64,000 nucleotides of DNA from positions 1 to 64,000 of the forward strand of contig JABVXV010000015.1 of the NCBI GenBank assembly GCA_013365325.1. Reading direction: 5' to 3'. Shown one piece after another: positions 50,250 to 62,876 of the stretch. The DNA comes from Dipetalonema caudispina. Taxonomy: Eukaryota > Nematoda > Chromadorea > Rhabditida > Onchocercidae. How positions within the stretch are numbered: position 1 is the stretch's first letter; each line of letters begins with the position of its first letter. The translations under genes and the position numbers were made by a program. The notes under the pieces are model-generated. The model saw only the letters and a list, made by a program, of their open reading frames with translations. It was not told where the DNA came from and ran no database searches.

Positions 50250-50611
50250 TTCTCATCTGAAATTGTTGCTACTTCTAATTTTTCTAAATATCCTTTGACC
50301 GTTACTTTTATGTCTTCCATCTATTGTTAGCCATAAAATTCCTTACTAATACTCTAGGAAAAGAAAGATACAGGTATGAATGTAGATAAAAGTTAAAGTA
50401 CAATCGTAGATTAATCTATAGCTACGGATACGATATTAATCTGTAACACTATAACAGTATCTATGTATCCAATCCTCTAACAACTTATAATGAGCAACAT
50501 AAAATGTTCTCTTCATAATAATTAGATCCAGAAATGAAAAACAATCAGAACTCGACCCGAAACAGAAAAGAAAGAGTCGAAAACACAGAGCGATCGGAAA
50601 GATGGACGACC
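50250..50611. other. spacer upstream of NDUFA2
   Basis: No exon seen. It separates NDUFA2 from the short minus-strand ORF by about 360 bp, too far for a typical tight operon but not excluding co-transcription. Confidence 0.45.
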
Positions 50612-50824
50612 CTAATCTTGCCTCATCCGTCTAATAGTGTCAGTACGAAAATAAATTTCCCGAATTATTAAGCATCGCGGTAAGAGCGTTAGAAGGATGA
50701 GAAAGAGTATGACAAGAACAACTGGATGTATATAACCGGATCGGATAACATGATATATTCCATTTGGTATGTATAAATTGTACAACTCAAAGTAAGTTGT
50801 TGTAACTAGCAGAAGATTTTTCAT
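50612..50824 (-). CDS. small membrane protein ORF, 70 aa, unknown
   Basis: A single-exon frame with a real ATG and a TAG stop encodes 70 residues. A strongly hydrophobic segment (VVLVILFLILLTLLP, about residues 36-50) is followed by a basic tail with RRMRQD, as expected for a tail with the positive side in the cytosol. I recognise no family. It lies head-to-head with the KANSL3-like gene 420 bp away and upstream of NDUFA2 on the same strand. It may be a chance frame. Confidence 0.35.
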   Translation of the reverse strand: MKNLLLVTTTYFELYNLYIPNGIYHVIRSGYIHPVVLVILFLILLTLLPRCLIIREIYFRTDTIRRMRQD

Positions 50825-51243
50825 GGATAATACATTTTACTAGGCATTGAGAATTATTTAACATGCTTATTTACTCATCAAATCATTGATAACTTAATCA
50901 GCTAACAATCGGATTAAAGTTAGATGAATGATTGTTCCTTAACTTTCTTTCCTGTATCCTTTTCTGTACAGTGATAAGCAAGCAGATCAGAAAACATCCG
51001 ATAGGATTATGTGTTGCACTACGGTCCACTTAGTCGGCTGCGTCGCTAATGTGCGCTTAATTAGCTGCAACTTTTTCTCGCTGAGTTCTAAGAGTTGGGT
51101 CTGAGGTCACGAGGGTTAGCTAGGTCTTATGCTATACTTGATGGCTACAGTCTTTTCTGTGGTTTAGTTACTTCTACTTATTTTATTCAACTTTGCTACT
51201 GATCATCTTTCTACAACCTTTCAGATCATTTTCGCTCCAAAGA
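50825..51243. promoter_or_regulatory. putative bidirectional promoter region
   Basis: If the 70-codon ORF is real, this 419-bp interval drives two divergent genes. It is less AT-rich than the flanks between about 50,980 and 51,120. A CTTTCAG acceptor at 51,219-51,225 precedes the KANSL3-like start codon by about 18 nt and may be a trans-splice site. Confidence 0.3.
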
Positions 51244-54200
51244 ATGTCCACAAAATCACCGGTAAGTATGTTAAACATCTAAGTTACCTGCATATACTGG
51301 TCACTTTATCAAGATTTCCTATCAGAATTGTTAGAAATGAAAAGAAAGGGGGAGAACTGTTATAACTGAAAAAACTGTTTTTCTTTTTTTCTTGATCGCT
51401 AATTCGAATCTTTACATTACTGATAATATTATAAAATGACAATTCAGCGGAAAAGCTTCATAGATATTGGAAGTTTTGTTCGGAAGATTAGAAATTGAGT
51501 GATTTAGCATGGTCGTGGGGATGACGATAGAAATGACGACAGGGATGAGATGGACGTAGAAGGTGCTTTAGCGTTGGATCTGGCTGAACTGGAGGCAATG
51601 TTGGCGATTGATAGCGAACAAGTACGATATGATGAACAAGTCAAGGTTTTTCCTCAGTAAATAGAATTTTTTATTCATTTTCTAACTCAATGAACAGATT
51701 GAAGGCCATGCTTGAAGATAATGTAGGTAAAAATGAAGGATTCTTATATAAAATTATATTTATGGAAGCGCTTTGAAAAATGTATTTTCAGGGAAGAGAT
51801 TTTCAAACAGGAGAATGCTCTACGGCTAGTTCTTCTGTTAATGTATATGGTAGTCAGTTTGTGGTAGAGCCAAATTCAGGGAAGAAAAAACGGTCGATTT
51901 CACAAGATGAAGTGAAGTATGGAGTAGTTTCAAATTAAAGTATTAAAATTTTTAAAGAAATAATTCCTGTTTCTTTACAGTTGTGAAAGTTAAGTCATAA
52001 AAATCGAAAATTAAAAGTTTTCATTTTTCTCATGTCGTTTTCAGAGATCTTTTATCGAAAACAAAACAGATATATTGTTTTGATAAAAATTTTATTTATC
52101 TGTTTTAGAAAACGGCGAAGACGAGTAATTACTAAAGATCGAGTTTCTAAGAAGACAGAATCACCGCCGTTATTCTTGACAAACGAGGATAAGCTAGAAA
52201 ATGCTGATTTAATTAACAGTGGTAATACAGCTTCTGCATCAAAAGATAGATCTGATAATACACGATTACAGGATTCAATGGTAAAATATTTTTTAACTTT
52301 TCCTTCCTTCCAGTTTTATATCCATTTGCGAATAGAAGGGAGAAATATGAAAAGAAAACAAAGAATAAAAACCTTCTATAATTATTAAGAAACCCTATGA
52401 TCCAGCGAGGGTTTTCAATTGTTTCTTTTTTTCAGGACTTAAAGCTATCGCTGACTTCAACAACTCCACCGCCCAAAATTGGTGACAGCTATAGTGTTTT
52501 TACTAAGCCTACACCACCAGATGATGTGAAACGCAAAAATCCTCGTGTTTATTCCTACAGTCCAATTTCACGAACTCGTTTGACTGTCCCTAAACGTCAG
52601 TTTTCTCCGGAACCTGTCCGAAAGACTGCAAAAAGTTCGTATTATAATCTTATTTCTAATCACATTCTGGCTACCATCTCTATTGATCTAATAGATTTTC
52701 GGTAGATTTGGATACTTTAGTGAAATAATCTAGTAAGTTTTTATTGTTTTGATACTACCACGTAGCAACAATCGTCATTTTTAGTGATATATTAATATTG
52801 GTATGGGGTTCATTGACTCTAATAACCCTCTTTAGTTGTCGGTATATGGTTCATTAACTTTACTTATCCTCTTTAGTTGGAATCAGTTCAAGCGAAATGC
52901 TTGTACGTTTGATTTTAGAGATTCTGGAACATAAGATAAAGGATTTTCTTTCCTTTAGCGATTAATGGAACAAGATGCCATAATTGATATCAGAAACAGT
53001 TCAGTCAGGAGTAAGTAACCTTAGGGTAGTTATGAACTATTAATTAAAAGATGGGTGATATTTAGCTACTGGCACTTAGCGTAAGAGCATGTATTACTGA
53101 TGTCGAGGTCGCCTTATTGATTTTGAGTTCTTCTGATATAATGTATTCAGTTACAGGTGAAACCTTAGTGATATCTTTATATTTAGTATTGATCGGTCCG
53201 AGAAGAATAACCGANNNNNNNNNNNNNNNNNNNNNNNNNNNNNNNNNNNNNNNNNNNNNNNNNNNNNNNNNNNNNNNNNNNNNNNNNNNNNNNNNNNNNN
53301 NNNNNNNNNNNNNNAAGCCGCGGAAAAGAGCTGCGCTGATCAAATTGAAGCGAGGCAAACCTCGCAAGAAGTAGGGATTCCTGTGGAGTAATTGATTTTC
53401 TTTTGTTAAACTTTTTGAAAGTAAAAGAAATCATTGTTTACGTAAGTGTTCATATTTGTCATTTCGAATAAATAAGCACATGAACAAAGGTTTAATAGAA
53501 AATGAACCCATTATTCATATTTATGTTTAAAAAATGTTAATTTGTGCACGCTATGGGGATATGTTACATTAAAGGCAATAAACCCTGTAAAAATTAATTG
53601 ACGTACGATGTCGAAATTTTTTTGAAATGGATAAATTTTTTAACTGCAATGCTAGATCGACGGATACGTTTTCAAATATCATCAGTTGCGCTTTAATTTA
53701 ACTGCACTCAATTCTTTTACTATGATGAATTTCCGTTCCTACCATAATTTTTTACTTTTAGCCTTATATTTCGTGTCGCTGTCGGTGAAAATACACCGAA
53801 CTCAGGTTTACCGAAGAATGTTCCCTTGACCTTATCCTCATCGGAAACCTCGTTAAAGGATTCAAATAGAGAAGTAAGGATTTAAATCTATTAATATTTG
53901 TTGTCATTCTTTCTATATTTGAATGGGAGTAATCTGACAATCGCTGAAATTTTCCCATATTTTAGTTTTAATAAGATTATTTGCAGAAGAAGAAAAAATG
54001 TTCTTCAAAAATCGGTGTATATCGATTGAAGGCCCCATCAGGATGGAATTCATTGTTCCGTGCCAATATGATATAAAATATTCTTTCTCTAAGTAAAATG
54101 CTAGGAAATAAAAAAAATTACCAACTTTATCAGGGGGCCTATCTCTGAGGGCATCAAATGAAATAAGTTGCAATGTATTTTTTGTCCAAATTTCAGTCAG

Positions 54201-57200
54201 TGCCGAGTGCGTCGCAATCCACAACGTATGTGACAAGTGTATCACACTCACTGTGTCACAGTGATGATCGTAGTAATGAATCCGATGAAGTGAGTTTCAA
54301 GGATGATCAAATATTGTTAAAGTAGCATTGAAAGAAAGGGTCGAATGAAGTTGTTTAGCCCTAATTTTTCAATTATTTGTTGATTTTATATATCATGAAA
54401 TTCTGTCATTTTTTCTGCTTGTAAAGATCATTATCGGAATGTTTTGATTGATATTTCAGTTACTTTATTGTGAAATTTCATTTCATCCAAAATGAATTCA
54501 TTTCAGCATGAGGATTCCAAAATTGAAGTTCTGGATTCGGGTACATCGGTGATTTTCAGTAACACGGTAGATCGAGCCCAAACTAGTAGCGCCAGGAAAA
54601 TGAATGATATTTTTGATGCTGTAAAAGATGATGATTATGATGTTGGTCCTTTTCTGTTTTTAAAAGTGCAAAGTAAAAAGTCGCGTAGGAAATTGCTTGT
54701 AGTTGGTGCAGATGATCAAAAGAAGTTAATGTCTTAAATTTGGAGTTATATGAAATTCTAAAATGTGGCGAATCATTAAAAATTTGTTTTGTAGGATGGT
54801 GAGCGTCTACATATTGTGGAAACCGGTGACGAAGATGATTCCTGTGACACTGATAATCGCCTTTTTGAGGCCAAGAAGGTAAGTAGCCATTTTCATTGCT
54901 GATCGCGTTGACTGATCGAGTTTTCGTGTATTCAGAATCATGATGATATTAACACATTACCGATAGAAATTTTTAACCATCAATGGATTTTCTTCCTTTG
55001 ATACCTCATTTTGAACTTTTACGTTTCCTACGAATGAATGTTCATAATTTGTTACAAATACCCTTTGTGGTTTAGGAAAAAGATCCTGAGGACATTGTAA
55101 CAAGTGTTGTCACCAAACTGATAAACCAGGTGTGTGAAGCACGTTCGCTGAGTGTTAATTTGATAATGGAACCGCTACGGCGTCCAAGTACAGCTACGGC
55201 GGAGGAGTCACGTCGCGTTCCACCATTGCGTATACGTATACCTCAAAGACGTGAGCCACGTCAACGTCGTCCTGCACGAGTACATGATTATTCTCCTCCA
55301 TTGCCCGTTAGCAGAATGCATCGTTTTGATGAATCATTGAAAAAACGAACAGTTGTAACATCAGCAGAAACCTCTAGTGATGTTGCTGCAGAAGCACGAC
55401 AGAAGAAGTAGGTTTTTTTACAGTTAGAAAACCTGAATTATAATCCTTTTATAATAATCCGTGGACCTTTCATTATTCAGTATAAAACTTGAGCAGTTCT
55501 GTAGACGTTCGGTTTTGCTTGTAAATAATTCTCTCTTTCGATAAACAAACACCGTTATATCCTAACACGTGATTAAAATTCGATATGGAAAAAGACCTAC
55601 ACTTCAGTATGCCTATTTTCAATAATTCACTAACTCTTTTTTCCCAGAAATCGGTGGAAGGATCATTTTTATCAGCAGGATTAGGAGTCAAATCACTTAA
55701 TTATACTGATCGGAATCTAATTGATGATTACGACTCTTTGCACTATACTGGAAAACAGTGATTTGGAAATTTTTTTGTTCTATATTCGCTTTTTATTTTG
55801 AATCGCTTGCTAGACTTGATACTCCTCTTCGATACTGGTTAAAGGAAGGAATTTTCGTTGCGGTTTTTTTTTCTGTTTTTCGAGCGAGGATTTTGTTTAA
55901 CATCGAGAAGTAATAATTTTGGATTAATTCTAATTTTTTGTGAAGGGTTGGTGTCTGGTATTTACAAAATTTTTGATTATTGCTTTAACTAATTTATTAC
56001 AGACCAACAGGGAATAAAGAAGGTCAGAGGAAATGCGCACTCAGTAACAAAGAAACTGATACAAATTCACGACTCCCACAGAGTTCACACCAAAAATTAC
56101 CTGTGCTGTCCAGTCCGAGTTGTGTATGTAATTAATATCTCAATGTTATATTTCAAAATGGGAGACATCGTTTTTGATTTGAATATAGGGTGGTTTAACT
56201 TTTTTTTTTTTACACTCATGGTTCTGATAGGTAATAAGTCACTTCTGATATTTTGACACTAGACAAAACTACGTCTTTACTGTTTTATATACTCGCAGTA
56301 ATTTAAAATCTTGGGATTTTTTATATTTTTATACTTTAATAAACAGGTTTCTTTTTACAGATCTCATCTCCACCATCGGTATTGGTAGGTAGTGACAATG
56401 AAGAAGGTATAATGGCAACGTCACGAACCATTTATGAGGGGTCTGGTGATGGTGGTGGGGAAAAAAGCAAAATCGCACTGAATCCATCATCATTGTCGTC
56501 TTCAAGACCTCCCCAGTCGGTAAGTGTCCTTCCATTATCTCGTTCTAATGCTACGTTGTTCTCATGTACGCAACTTATCCACTTGTCGCGCTGCAGGTTA
56601 TGATTCAAGAATTATAATCAGGCAATTGGAGGGTCTTTTTGACTTCTTTATAAAGCCACAACATTCAAAAAATATAGAAACATTCGAATTGCTTCAATAA
56701 CAAAATAGTCAGTAGATTGCTTCATCTCTTACAGTCTCTTTTACCTCTTAACATTGTAAAAAATCGGTAACGAATGTATTACCAGCAGCATAGCCGGTGA
56801 ATATAGTTTTGCTCATGGGCACAGCTTAGAAAAAACAAATGGGTACATCCATTGTGCAGCAATAATGTAAATTAGAACAAAGAAACGAAACATTTTAATT
56901 ACGGTATTATGTAAGGTAAATTCAAAGAATAATAAAAAATACAAAGTTACACTGTCCAGTTCACTTCAAAGTTATATCTTCTGCTCTTAGCATGAGTGCT
57001 TCTGACATACGTTAGTTTGTAAGTGATCTACTAGTTTTTAAAGAAGGATTTTATATGAAATCATTGGAAGACATATAATACTGCAAAAATATTTGTGAAG
57101 TTTGCAAACCAACAGCCGAATACTGAAATCTAATATTTTTAGGAATGCCATAATACTGCCTTGGATACAGCTGTCAAAAAAGGTCATGAATGCGAATCGA

Positions 57201-60200
57201 CAGGTCGATTCACACGTAAAAGACCGATTTCCTATGAACAGCTCTATCCTTCTTTGTTTAGCAGACGGCGTAAGTCAAATACCGCCAGAACTCCTACTGT
57301 GACACACTCAAATGTTTTTGATTCTGTTGAATCCGATGGTGTTGTTAAACTCAAAAGTGGTGTAGATGGTGATGCTACCGTATCAGGGTGTTTGCCGTCG
57401 AAACAGAAACGAAAGCGGGGACAAAATTCGATTATCGATAGTCAGTTTTTATATTATATTGCACATTTTCATCTATTTCCTGACTGCGGCTCAGCAGTTT
57501 CTTTTGAAAAGATAAAGAAATATATATATATATATATATTTTCTTCAAAAGCGTATTTTAGGTAAGCATACAGATGACAAACTTCAGCAACCTTTTGGCG
57601 AGAAACTGGGGCTCGATACAAGTATTTACGATTCCGAAGAAGGGAAAGTAATTGTTTATGCTTTATAGCCTTTTACTTCATCCAGTTCATCATAAGCGTT
57701 CATATTAAATGTAATCACGATGATATCTTCATCTCTGCAAAGCGAGCACACTAAAATTTGAATCGTGATGTTCCAAAATTTTCATAGTATTTGTGCCAGT
57801 TCTTGTATCATAATTCAGTGTATTCGTTGTCAGCTCATTATATGTCATTTATTTAAGGAGATTAATTCTTGCCCCAGAAGCAGCAATTTGGCAGATTATG
57901 ACGGTGGATCTTATGACGGAACAAGCAAGAGGGCTTTGACTGATGCGATTAAAGCAGAAAGCATAGGAAGTACTGTAGAAGAAGTACATTGTTCAGGAGA
58001 AAAAATAAGGTGTCTTTCAAGTAGTTCGGTACGAGATGGAAGAGTGCCGTCAATATCTGAGGGAGCAGAGCAAGGTAATTCATATTTATCGATATCTATC
58101 ATACAGAATATATCAGTAATTTCTTTCTACGCTTAGTGATATTCTAGTTACCAATGGACTCAGGAATTCTGATCTTTCACTTCATATGATACCTGCTGAA
58201 CGTGTACACTGATTGATTAATTTTTTAATATCCTGTCGTTTTGTTCTCAGCATTGCTATTTATACTTTTATATATGCACATTTATGTCTGGAATTAATGC
58301 AATATTAATTTTAGATATGACAATCTGCTCTACAAATATGCGTCGCCGTAGAGTCCGTTTAGATTCAGACGGAACGAACGAGTTGTCTTCGAACCTCTCG
58401 CAGTCAATGTCAAAGGGTCAGCGACGGAAAAGTAGTATTTCAGTTGATGTTGACACTACAAAATCTGGTGAGATTATTTCGAAATGAATTTGTGATTCTG
58501 CAAGTGCTCATTTTGTCACTGTTCCAAACTGATTAAGCAGACATTTTATTCCAGAAGCAAATGAAATCCATGCTTCTAGTCGATTAAGAAACAAGCGAGC
58601 AGACTCAAAGTCAACTTCTGATAAAATAAAACAGAAGTAAGTTTGAAAGATGTGACGACTGATTCGCGAGTTATGAAGAAATATAGGGGATAGGATTGCT
58701 GAAAGACTTCATTGCTTGATTTTTCTGGGAAAATTAAAACTTTATGATTCGGAAATAAGTAGGAATTTGAAATAAGTTTAACGTCTATAAGAATTTTGAG
58801 GTCTTTACATTCTCTCAGGTATTTTAATTGCGATTTCTAGGATACCATACCATAACATGCCATATTTCAAACGTATTGCTCAGCGTCGAAAACTTAATCC
58901 ACTTGCCATCGGTTTGAAAAGTCGTTCAGGCGATGACAATCCGTCCTTTTTCTATCGAGAAATCCTCTTACGAGGGTTTGTTAATTTTTCGAACTTTATG
59001 AGACGTTTATTTGCAGCATGTTTTGTTGCTAATGTGTTATATTTACGCTACTAAGTTCCCTGCATGTTTTTTGAAGTTTAGGATTAAGTACCATACTATT
59101 TCTTGATAGTTTTGGGCATACAGCCACGATTCAGTAAAACCAAAAGCTTATTTCTTTTCGATTTTGAATTATGTGGAAAAGTTGTTAGCTTTTCGCATTC
59201 TTTTTTATTCAGAGCGTTTCAGATCTGATTGTGTGGAAAAGAGGATGGTGTAACTTTTATAATTAATTGAAATTTTGTGATTTTATGATTTCAGTGATGA
59301 CCTGAAAAAAGAAGATAGTGGGGATGCAGTTGTGGATGTGGATTCAGAATTAGTCGTTGAAGGTGATGATGAGGAGCCAGGTGGTCGTTCAGCAATCACT
59401 GTAGCACTTGAAATCAGCAAGATCATACCAAGACCAGAAATGGATAACGACGATGAATTAGAAGCGGAAAATATTGACCATGAATATTTGCTGACATTGG
59501 ACAACGTCAGAACAATGTATCTGCGTAGTTTAAACTTTTTTATGCTTTTTAAAGTAGCTCAGCAATCAAATCAGGTATATTTAATATGGAGGAATTGGAT
59601 CAAATCTTTGTAAGCTGTGGACGATGTTGTTGGTTGACTTATTAGAACAACTGGGGGTGCTTAGAAAGTTTGCAGATTCATAATTTGCGTAAAGGTTCAA
59701 CTATGGACTTGATTGTGCTAAGTAGTGCCTGCAGAGGAATTTTTGTCCTAATTTTGTTAAGTGATGTGATTAATTTAGATTTGCAAGCGAAGCGGTGGAT
59801 CGAAAGCGTTTGCTGAATGATATGTTGATCGTTATCTCAGCGCAGTATTGCTCCGAGATTTCATCCCGAAATGTGTTTGGTGGTGCTTCAATACGCTACA
59901 ATACAATGCTGAAAAATGCCCACCGACTGAGAGACAAAGCTTTGCTCTTTACTAAGGTTTCTTTGCACCTTTTCATCGAAACTTATTGGTGCATAGAATA
60001 GTCCCTTATTACCATATATCTTTCGAACAAATATATGCTGCTTGATTTCTGTTAGTTTAATGACAATACATCGAAAAAATCAGCCGGATGTGATGGGGAA
60101 GCTTTATTATACTTAATTTACCATTAATTTAAGGACTTCAAGAAGAAGCGAGTCTTGACTGGTAGAAGTAAGCCAATCAGTGTCAGTGACTTATTTTTCC

Positions 60201-62876
60201 GTTATGTGCTTTCTGGTTAATATTCTTTACTTCAGGATCAGCGGGAGAATGTGAAATGGGCACACCAAATATTCCTTAAACACTTGGCTGTTCCTATGTT
60301 GGCTTCTTATATCGATTTGTTGAGGTTTTGTAAAACAACGGTTAGTACTGTTTTTGATGTTTGCAAGACAATTAGAATATAGTTAAAGTGATTGATTTAT
60401 GAGTTTTGGCTTTTCTTATCATGCCAGCAAAAGTCTGAAATAGCCAAACACGAAATTTTGCCAAGCGCGGAACTGTTTTTTGGATCTTTACATACTTGGG
60501 TGAAAAATGTTCCTGAATTTCGTGAAATCTTCCCTTTCGTTCAAAAAAGTTGTGTCCAGACAAACTAGAGGAGGAACTTTTTTTAGTTTTTTAAAGCTTC
60601 TGTATTCGAATTTAATATGAAGTATTTCTAGGGACGCTATCTGTTGGACCTTCTTCTGGAGCAAAGCACTACTGACAAAGTTTTAAACAAAATGAATACT
60701 TGTATTCAGGACTTTATTTCTGAAAAAGTGCTCGATCCACAAACTACTGCCATTTCTAAAACGCTTACTGTAAGAATTTTTTTATCGAAATCCATGTCGT
60801 ATTCTAGTAAACTAATGTCCTTATTCCTTTAACTTGTTGAACCCTTTTTATTAGTTTTGAGTAGACTGTTTTTTTTTTCCAGCAACTGAGGAGCAGAAGA
60901 TATATCTTACTTTTGCTCTATTTCGAACCATAACAGACATTACACTTCGAGTATGAAATCTCTTAGAATTGGTTAATTTTAAAACATATTATCCCGAAAT
61001 GAAAGAGAAAAAAGATTTTCAGAAAAGACATGCAAAGAATATCTGTTTGCTAACCGTTTCACCGACTTTCATACATACTGAATATCGTTCAAGATCGAGA
61101 TCACACGAATACATGTTTCGGTAAGTACCTTTTACTCTTTCTTTTTTACGAGTGCTGATTTGAGGCTTGTTCCAGTTGCTTATAATACGCTATTTTGAGG
61201 CATGTTTTTTTCCTGGCGACTCATTGTCAGGGAACCTCAATGATTTAACCTTCCAATCTTTTTTTAGAGTTCTGCTGCCGAATGTAGCGGATAGAGTAGA
61301 GCCTGTACGGCTGAATTTACCTGCTACGCAAGATATATCTATATGTGAAGCTGTTGACTACTGCATTCGATTGGTATCACGTAAAGTAGTGGAAGTGCAT
61401 CGAAAATATCCCGATCTTAAAATTGTTTTGGTCGGTTGGGGTACATCTTGTGTTATAAATCATCAAGTAAGTTACACGTTTGCAAAAGTACACTTCTTGT
61501 TCGAGTGAGAGATTTTCGGTTGATTTGAATTGTATTGTATTTCAGGTTGTTCAATGTATGCCGAATGTATCCGCTATCATCAATTTTGCCTTTCCGATGA
61601 AGACAGCCGATGGACCACGGGGTGTAAGTTCCAATTGCATAGAGTTGTTTCTTGCAGTATTTTAATTTGGAGATTTGCTATTTGTGATCTTTTCCAATAT
61701 TTTCGATTTTTTCAATTAAAAGACATATCATACTGATATGCTTGAAGTTTCTGGAATAATTTAGAAATATCAATGGTTTAGGATGTTGACGATGATATAC
61801 TGCTTACATATTGTCCAACATTATTTGTTATTGGCGATCAGGCTACTGATTGTGATGTCAGTGAACTACAAGTTATGGCGACAAGAATGATTGGTTCGTT
61901 GCTCCAGCATAGATTGTGATTTTAAAGGAATAATGATATTTTTAGCATATTGTAAAAAGCAAAGTTGCACATTGCTCGTGCTAAATGCCGTATGAACTAC
62001 TTGTTCATCACGTTTACTAGAATCCGTTGTATTTTTTTTTATTTTCATCAGAATATTGAAAGGTAAAATTTGGCTTAACACCTTAAAATGTATACCTTTC
62101 ATTAAATATAAATAAAAGACTATTGAAGTTAACTTATAATTTTCAGCTCCCACAGGAGTAATTGTTGTTGGTTCATCAAACTGTGATTTGCATCCTTCAA
62201 CATTGCGGCTAACTATCGAGCGGTTTACTCATCGAACCGTACAGAGAGCCTTACTGGTCAGTTTCATTTATTTCAAGCTTCGATTAAAATTTTTTGTTGA
62301 AATTTGTTGTTATATTGAAATTATCTTACTTTTCTATGGTATTTTGATATACCCCAAGTAAGGAGCATTTTTCAGGATGATGTAGTCGATTTTCTGCAGT
62401 TATACTGTTCCTCGTCTACCACTCACTCTTTTCGCTTGCATCCACTGAAGCTTGTTGAAGTGAACGATGTGGACTTGTCAATCCTGCGTACATCCAATCT
62501 TTTCTCGGGTAGCCAGACCAAACCAACTAAATTCAGTTCTACATCAAAAGCTGGCAAAGGAGGGCGTGCAATAGACAAGTATGTATTTAAAGGGTTGTTG
62601 TTTAGAGATGTAGAAATTTATTAAGTGTTAGGAATTTCCTGATTACTGAATTTGACTGTAAAGTTAAGTAAAGAGGAAATTATTTTTTTCTCGATAAGTT
62701 TTCTCTGATATTTTCCACTTCTACTCTACTAATAAAAACAAGATTAAAAGGAAACAAGTAGATATTATAAATTCCACGACATACGCATTATATAATTGTG
62801 TGATCTTTATAACTTTGCTGTTAATGCAATTTTTTTCAGTTCACTGAATGTTCCTATTGAAAAACATTGCCTATAA
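51244..62876 (+). CDS. KANSL3: KANSL3-like NSL-complex subunit with long basic N-terminal extension
   Basis: KANSL3 (Drosophila Rcd1) belongs to the nuclear NSL complex with the MOF histone acetyltransferase. Main exons: 51244-51261, 51508-51645, 51792-51916, 52109-52280, 52436-52634 (end uncertain), 52959-53010, one cut by the gap and ending 53387, 53762-53873, 54197-54289, 54507-54665, 54795-54878, 55076-55407, 56003-56123, 56361-56519, 57143-57440, 57562-57647, 57858-58074, 58315-58467, 58555-58636, 58841-58975, 59295-59516, 59779-59956, 60236-60340, 60428-60553, 60632-60769, 61023-61120, 61268-61466, 61546-61623, 61782-61893, 62147-62256, 62376-62578, 62840-62876. From 53,762 on, all joins keep phase (about 1,212 residues). 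The KANSL3 part (about the last 535 residues) shows LAVPMLASYIDLL, an alpha/beta-hydrolase region with IVLVGWGTSC, ADGPRGDVDDD, LFVIGDQ, VIVVGSSN and DDVVDFL. The expected nucleophile elbow is not a Ser elbow, so it is probably non-enzymatic. The upstream part is Arg/Lys/Ser-rich with NLS-like clusters (KKRRRRV) and no domain I know; it could be a separate gene. Confidence 0.82.
53215..53314. other. assembly gap of 100 N
   Basis: Exactly 100 N, the usual placeholder for a scaffold join of unknown size. It removes the start of one exon of the KANSL3-like gene. The sequence just after it is open in two frames; only the frame that ends in phase 2 at 53,387 (donor GTAATT) continues into the exon at 53,762. 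Confidence 0.98.
55648..55761 (+). CDS. candidate alternative terminal exon of the KANSL3-like gene
   Basis: A T6CCCAG acceptor precedes 37 open codons and TGA when entered in phase 0. The preceding exon 55,076-55,407 ends in phase 2, which would give a stop after a dozen codons, but an internal GTAACA donor in that exon ends in phase 0 and would fit. The product would be a short form without the KANSL3 domain. Not supported beyond frame and splice sites. Confidence 0.3.
   Translation, partial: KSVEGSFLSAGLGVKSLNYTDRNLIDDYDSLHYTGKQ

Noticed and set aside
53315..53374. Basic C-terminus KPRKRAALIKLKRGKPRKK followed by a stop as the end of a separate gene
   Set aside because: The alternative frame continues to a good donor and joins the next exon in phase; no poly(A) context favours an end here.
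58841..58975. KANSL1-type PEHE motif in the N-terminal extension (YREILL)
   Set aside because: Only a few residues resemble it; the expected Pro-Glu-His-Glu core is absent.
60134..60161. Short KANSL3 exon reading DFKKKR
   Set aside because: Possible in phase but unnecessary: the flanking exons join in phase without it. Left out of the model.
60880..60955. Possible KANSL3 exon after a strong pyrimidine tract and CCAG
   Set aside because: It is closed in the phase left by the preceding exon; exons 60,632-60,769 and 61,023-61,120 join directly in frame and match the family.
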